In this document: positions 48,113-51,557 of the stretch, piece by piece
How the letters are laid out: each line of letters opens with the position of its first letter
Numbering within the stretch: the stretch's first letter is position 1
Notes under the pieces: model-generated
Told to the model about the DNA's origin: nothing
Seen by the model: the letters and a program-made list of their open reading frames with translations, nothing else
Database searches by the model: none
Assembly: GCF_023838525.1 (NCBI RefSeq)
Contig: NZ_JAHUQD010000018.1
Coordinates: forward strand, 1 to 51,557
DNA from: Caldicoprobacter algeriensis
Lineage (GTDB): Bacteria > Bacillota > Clostridia > Caldicoprobacterales > Caldicoprobacteraceae
Length of the DNA: 51,557 bases
Direction: 5' to 3'
Position numbers and translations under genes: made by a program

Positions 48113-49855
48113 TTATTTTCGCGCCAAGTATCGCTGTAAAGCCGCATTTATAATTTCAGTCGCACGGTCTATATTCATATTTTTAAGGTTCGTTACAAAC
48201 TCATCGTATTTTGATAATGGTTCCTGTCCCATTATAAACTTAAGTGTCATTTCGTCCACATAAGTCCTAATATCTACCATAATATTATTAAACTCGGTAG
48301 ATTCTTCTGGAGTAAAGCTTATATTATCCGGCATTACCCAACTAGCATCCTGAGTACTCCATAATTCAATACATTCATACACCTCCGGTCTAAATTCATA
48401 TGCTGTTGAATCACGCAAATAACCCCAATTATGCAATTTGAAGAGAGGATAAAGTGTCCAAAAATCTAAGCCCTCCTTTTCCCTATCCTTCAAACGCGGA
48501 TAAATCCATTCATACGAGCCATCCTCTTTCCATCGATAAGAAACCCCTTCTGGCCCTCGCGAACAAAGATCTCCTCCATCCTGACTATACCAATAATCCT
48601 TCCATTTAACCGCAATCTCATCTAAACCATCCTCAACCAATCGAGTTGTGAAAAAGTCCCGATCTCCCCTAACAATTGAATTGTTTTGACGCAAATGTAT
48701 CACTTGACCATCATAAGAAGTTGGTTGAAGAACCGGTTTAAGACTAAAATCAGGGTCCAAAGAACGGCCTGTCTCAAGAATCTGTCCTAGTTCACCATAC
48801 GCCAAACCGCAAGCTCCAACTTTACCATTGGCAATATTAGCGGTATAGGATTGAGGATCACGTGTTGCAAAGTCAGGATCGATTAATCCCTCTTTGTACC
48901 ACTCATTCATTTTAGTTAGCCAATCTTTAAATCCCGGCTCAAGTGGACCATAAACGGCTTTACCGTTTTTATTGATAAAATCGTAACCCGTATCATAGGC
49001 GGCAATAAACATATAGTTAGTTTTTACACCATACCACCTCGTAATATCTAACGCTAAAGGAGCTACTCCTTTTGCTTCCTTCATTTTTCTCAACATATTA
49101 TCCCAATCTGCAATCGTCTTGGGCATATCTAATCCTAGTTCTTCTAGCCAATCTGCTCGCACCCACAAGCCACTCCATGGATGCGAAGGTACAATATCAA
49201 TCATTGGCCAGTAAAACATACGACCTTCATCATCTACAATATCTCTATCAATTTCTTCGTAATTTTCTCGTAACCATTTAATATTAGGCATTAAACCTTT
49301 ATCATAGTAAGGAGTTAGCTCAAGGTAAATCCCATCTTCGACTGCTTTACGATATCCACCAGGATATTCCGGAGGCGTCGAAAACATATGAGGTAAATCA
49401 TTTGTTGCAATCCTTAAATTAAAATTATCCGCTTCTTGCCCCACTGGTGGATAAACAAACTCCACCTTTACTCCTGTACGCTTCTCTAATTCTTTAAAAA
49501 CTTCACACTCATCCAATCCTTTCATTACAGTAGAATTAAACGCCCGCCACACAACTAGCGTTACAGGTTTATCTGTTACAGGTAATTTTGTTGCGTTAAT
49601 ACCATACAAGTAGCGGTCATCGCGTGAATCCCACTTCACTGGTTTAAGATTATAAGGTCGTCCATTATTAGTATTTGGCCCTTCTACAACTTCACCTTTT
49701 TCATCTACTTGTGTTTCTCCTGGTTCATTAGGAGTAACTTCATCATTCTCAGTACCGGTATCTTGAGAACCTGTTGAACAACCTACTAAAGAAATTAACA
49801 ACAATAAAACACATATAATTGATAAGACTTTAGTTAAACTTTTTAACATTAGCAT
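48113..49855 (-). CDS. Extracellular solute-binding lipoprotein of a CUT1 sugar ABC importer
   Basis: Lipid-anchored binding protein of about 580 aa (LplA-like). The signal peptide is MLMLKSLTKVLSIICVLLLLISLVGC; the lipobox LVGC gives the lipidated cysteine near residue 26, followed by an acidic, flexible linker. The mature part starts around TDKPVTLVVWRAF and contains family segments WSGLWVRADWLEELGLDMPKTIADW and GKVGACGLAYGELGQILE. The ATG at 49853-49855 follows AAAGGAGG; a second ATG six nt on is also possible. Its 5' region abuts an element relic whose end is 26 bp from the start. The sugar is not identifiable; lacZ next to the operon suggests a galactoside. Confidence 0.9.
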   Translation of the reverse strand: MLMLKSLTKVLSIICVLLLLISLVGCSTGSQDTGTENDEVTPNEPGETQVDEKGEVVEGPNTNNGRPYNLKPVKWDSRDDRYLYGINATKLPVTDKPVTLVVWRAFNSTVMKGLDECEVFKELEKRTGVKVEFVYPPVGQEADNFNLRIATNDLPHMFSTPPEYPGGYRKAVEDGIYLELTPYYDKGLMPNIKWLRENYEEIDRDIVDDEGRMFYWPMIDIVPSHPWSGLWVRADWLEELGLDMPKTIADWDNMLRKMKEAKGVAPLALDITRWYGVKTNYMFIAAYDTGYDFINKNGKAVYGPLEPGFKDWLTKMNEWYKEGLIDPDFATRDPQSYTANIANGKVGACGLAYGELGQILETGRSLDPDFSLKPVLQPTSYDGQVIHLRQNNSIVRGDRDFFTTRLVEDGLDEIAVKWKDYWYSQDGGDLCSRGPEGVSYRWKEDGSYEWIYPRLKDREKEGLDFWTLYPLFKLHNWGYLRDSTAYEFRPEVYECIELWSTQDASWVMPDNISFTPEESTEFNNIMVDIRTYVDEMTLKFIMGQEPLSKYDEFVTNLKNMNIDRATEIINAALQRYLARK

Positions 49856-49881
49856 TAAACCTCCTTTTATAACGATGTACG

Positions 49882-50055
49882 CTCTCGAAAAGTCCAAGAG
49901 CTTGATTTTTATATGTTTCAGGGTTCAGCTTATCCAGGTAATACCATATGAATTTTTCAAGGTACATCTCTTTTATTTCCTCATAATACCTGCAATTTTG
50001 TTAATATAACCCATTTTCAAAATCTTGGTGACTATTCCCAGTTACTTTTCGAGAG
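49882..50055 (-). mobile_element. Small element relic with 12-bp terminal inverted repeats, copy 2
   Basis: Perfect 12-bp inverted repeats CTCTCGAAAAGT (49882-49893) and ACTTTTCGAGAG (50044-50055) bound a 174-bp core. The orientation is the same as copy 1 relative to the downstream transporter gene. On the minus strand it retains an open frame reading YYEEIKEMYLEKFIWYYLDK, then LNPETYKNQALGLFES, running across the inner terminal repeat; this looks like the C-terminal end of a transposase, of a family I cannot name. There is no clear target duplication. Confidence 0.7.
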
Positions 50056-50178
50056 AGTTCATTACCGAATTACTTCTTTTCAGTTCCTTAGTCTCGACAG
50101 TACAAATATATATTCTCCTCTCTTCGCCATTATAACCTCATAAAAAACTACCTCCCTTCTTCATCAAAAATTCAAATT
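50056..50178. other. Short gap between element relic and IS21-type end
   Basis: A/T-rich, no gene. On the minus strand a site GAAGGGAGG precedes short frames (one of 16 codons, MAKRGEYIFVLSRLRN) that I do not trust. Confidence 0.3.
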
Positions 50179-51429
50179 TGTCAATAGCGGATTTAAATTG
50201 ACCCATTTTTAACAGATAAAATTTGACCCACCCTGGCTTTTTTAAAAACTAGACGTTATTACGCGGGCTAGCATATAGCCCGGTTTTTAACCTGTCCTTT
50301 AGGCGGTAGCTGTTGCCCCTTATGTTGATTATATGAGCATGATGTAATAGTCTGTCCAATACCGCTGTCGCAAGTACAGGGTCGCCCATTAGCTCGCCCC
50401 ATTCCCCAAACCCTTTATTGCTCGTAAGAATTACGCTTCCTTTCTCATAACGGGCACTTATTAGCTGGAAAAAGAGATTCGCACCCAGACCATCTAAGGG
50501 AAGATACCCCACTTCGTCAATCACAAGAAGCTTTGGCCTCGTATATATCCTCATACGCTTCTCCAATCGATTCTCTTCATAAGCCTTCTTGAGGTCCTCA
50601 ATAAGCCTCGTAAGGCTGCTGAAATAAACCGATATTCCCTGCGACAGAGCTTCTATGGCAAGCCCTATAGCCAGGTGCGTCTTCCCCACTCCAGGCGGAC
50701 CAAGAAATATTACGTTCTCAGCCCGGCAAACAAAAGCCATCGTTGCCAGTTCCTTTATCAGCTTCTCGTCAATACTGGGTTGAAAGGCAAAGTCGAATTC
50801 ATCCAGAGTCTTTCTATACGGAAGCCGGGCAAGCTTTGTCCTTACCTCCATATTACGCCTTTGCCTTTCAACAATTTCTGCTTCAAGAAGGTCGTTTAAA
50901 AAGTCAACATACGTACTGTTTTCTTGCTGGGCCTTCTCAAGGAGGGCATCAAGATAAATTGCAGCATTTGAAAGCCCTAACTCTTCAAGATGCACTCGTG
51001 CCTTCTCAAGTTCTATCATAACCTATCTACCTCCAAAAGACTCTGATAAACCCCCAGAGAACGCTTCTCCACTTCTAGAGAAGACACCTTAATTGCTATC
51101 GGCTTTGGATATATCATGCCCTCCGCTTCCTTAAGCCCCTTATATTGGTCTTTGAGAAAAACAATGCCCCTTGAGCGATATCGCTTTTCGTGAGTTGCTA
51201 TCACCTTCCCTTCGTAAAGAATTTCTATCTTGCCATTTCTCTCCCTTACAACCACCTCTTTCCCACTGTATTGCCATGGTACACCATACCTCACACCACC
51301 AAAGCTCAGCAGGCCATCCTTGTGAACTTTCCTCACCTCTTCCATGAATCTCTGGTATTTATCAGGTGCAGGCAGGGGTTTAAGGTTTTCTTCCTTTAAA
51401 CGGTCAATAGGTCTTTCTCCAGTTGTACC
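50179..51429 (-). mobile_element. IS21-family insertion sequence, truncated at the istA side
   Basis: One element end is visible at 50179: TGTCAATAGCGG followed by two internal copies of TTGACCCA (50198-50205 and 50223-50230), typical of IS21-family termini with repeated transposase sites. It contains intact istB and only the C-terminal part of istA. istA similarity stops near 51429 and the sequence beyond is unrelated A/T-rich DNA, so the left part has been lost. Confidence 0.8.
50249..51019 (-). CDS. istB: IS21-family ATPase helper of transposition, IstB
   Basis: AAA+ ATPase of 256 aa, DnaC-like, that recruits the IstA transposase to target DNA. Walker A is FLGPPGVGKTHLAIGLA (about residues 104-120) and Walker B is LLVIDEVGYLPLD (about 167-179). 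The frame looks complete. Its ATG overlaps the istA stop (ATGA), the usual arrangement. Without a whole IstA it cannot move this copy, but it could act for related elements elsewhere. Confidence 0.96.
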   Translation of the reverse strand: MIELEKARVHLEELGLSNAAIYLDALLEKAQQENSTYVDFLNDLLEAEIVERQRRNMEVRTKLARLPYRKTLDEFDFAFQPSIDEKLIKELATMAFVCRAENVIFLGPPGVGKTHLAIGLAIEALSQGISVYFSSLTRLIEDLKKAYEENRLEKRMRIYTRPKLLVIDEVGYLPLDGLGANLFFQLISARYEKGSVILTSNKGFGEWGELMGDPVLATAVLDRLLHHAHIINIRGNSYRLKDRLKTGLYASPRNNV

Positions 51430-51465
51430 GTCAGCCATGAGGAGTAAATTTTTTAACAATACCAT
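51016..51465 (-). pseudogene. istA: C-terminal fragment of IS21-family transposase IstA
   Basis: Only the C-terminal third remains. From GTTGERPIDRLKEENLKPLP onward it matches the end of IstA, including the beta-rich domain GVRYGVPWQYSGKEVVVRERNGKIE. The frame can be extended to an ATG at 51465, but those first ~12 residues (MVLLKNLLLMAD) are unlike IstA, where an R-x-H precedes the GTTG. The catalytic DDE domain is missing, so it is a truncated pseudogene. Confidence 0.82.
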
Positions 51466-51557
51466 ATAATAACATTTTGCCTTAATTTTCTATGTTAAAT
51501 ATTTCCAGTATATTTCTCTCTCTTTTACGCCAAAAAGACCGGCTAAGGTTCATCCTC

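Noticed and set aside
50102-50152. 16-codon frame MAKRGEYIFVLSRLRN between the two mobile relics
   Set aside because: Too short, no conserved context, and inside decayed mobile-element sequence.

Overview
The window looks like the chromosome of a Clostridia-type Firmicute, probably an anaerobe. This rests on gene content: the ctsR-mcsA-mcsB-clpC stress operon with a CtsR operator, a radA / PIN-TRAM / ispD / ispF / cysE / cysS neighbourhood, a Cys-type T-box leader, a two-subunit glycine decarboxylase, and strong AGGAGG ribosome sites with frequent GTG and TTG starts. Nearly everything lies on the minus strand. The exceptions are a GNAT gene and a two-gene sugar-type module. No rRNA, tRNA or CRISPR array was found.

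Layout by coordinate: 256-1434 THUMP-type RNA methyltransferase; 1806-6255 glycine cleavage operon gcvT-gcvH-gcvPA-gcvPB; 6344-7555 MFS transporter with a small mobile-element relic directly upstream; 7748-8871 acyl-CoA thioesterase translationally coupled to a tail-anchored TPR-like protein; 9182-9631 acetyltransferase; 9641-14170 cobalamin methionine synthase plus a homocysteine methyltransferase/MTHFR fusion; 14288-22906 chemosensory operon; 23648-26090 cysE-cysS with promoter and T-box; 26346-32235 DUF1002 protein, ispF, ispD, PIN-TRAM, carD and radA; 32253-34926 an anchored beta-propeller-like protein and a second MFS transporter; 35092-39868 clpC-mcsB-mcsA-ctsR.

The last part is more accessory: 40144-41958 TIM-barrel isomerase and Gfo/Idh/MocA oxidoreductase (plus strand); 42209-45340 GH2 beta-galactosidase; 45460-45990 relics of an IS200/IS605-type element with a gutted tnpB; 46119-49855 a sugar-type ABC importer; then a second copy of the small element; and 50179-51465 a 5'-truncated IS21-family element running toward the window edge.

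The most interesting system is the chemosensory operon. A PAS-GGDEF-HD-GYP enzyme is followed by cheW, cheA, a soluble chemoreceptor, cheR, cheB and an unrecognised gene. There is no cheY. The receptor has no sensor domain or membrane segment, and its two coiled-coil arms are extended by matching 56-residue repeats. A strong hairpin lies in the leader of the c-di-GMP gene and another between mcp and cheR. Also notable are the internally deleted tnpB with candidate RNA hairpins beside the lacZ promoter, two related element relics each abutting a transporter start, and a perfect 20-bp hairpin between the solute-binding-protein and permease genes.
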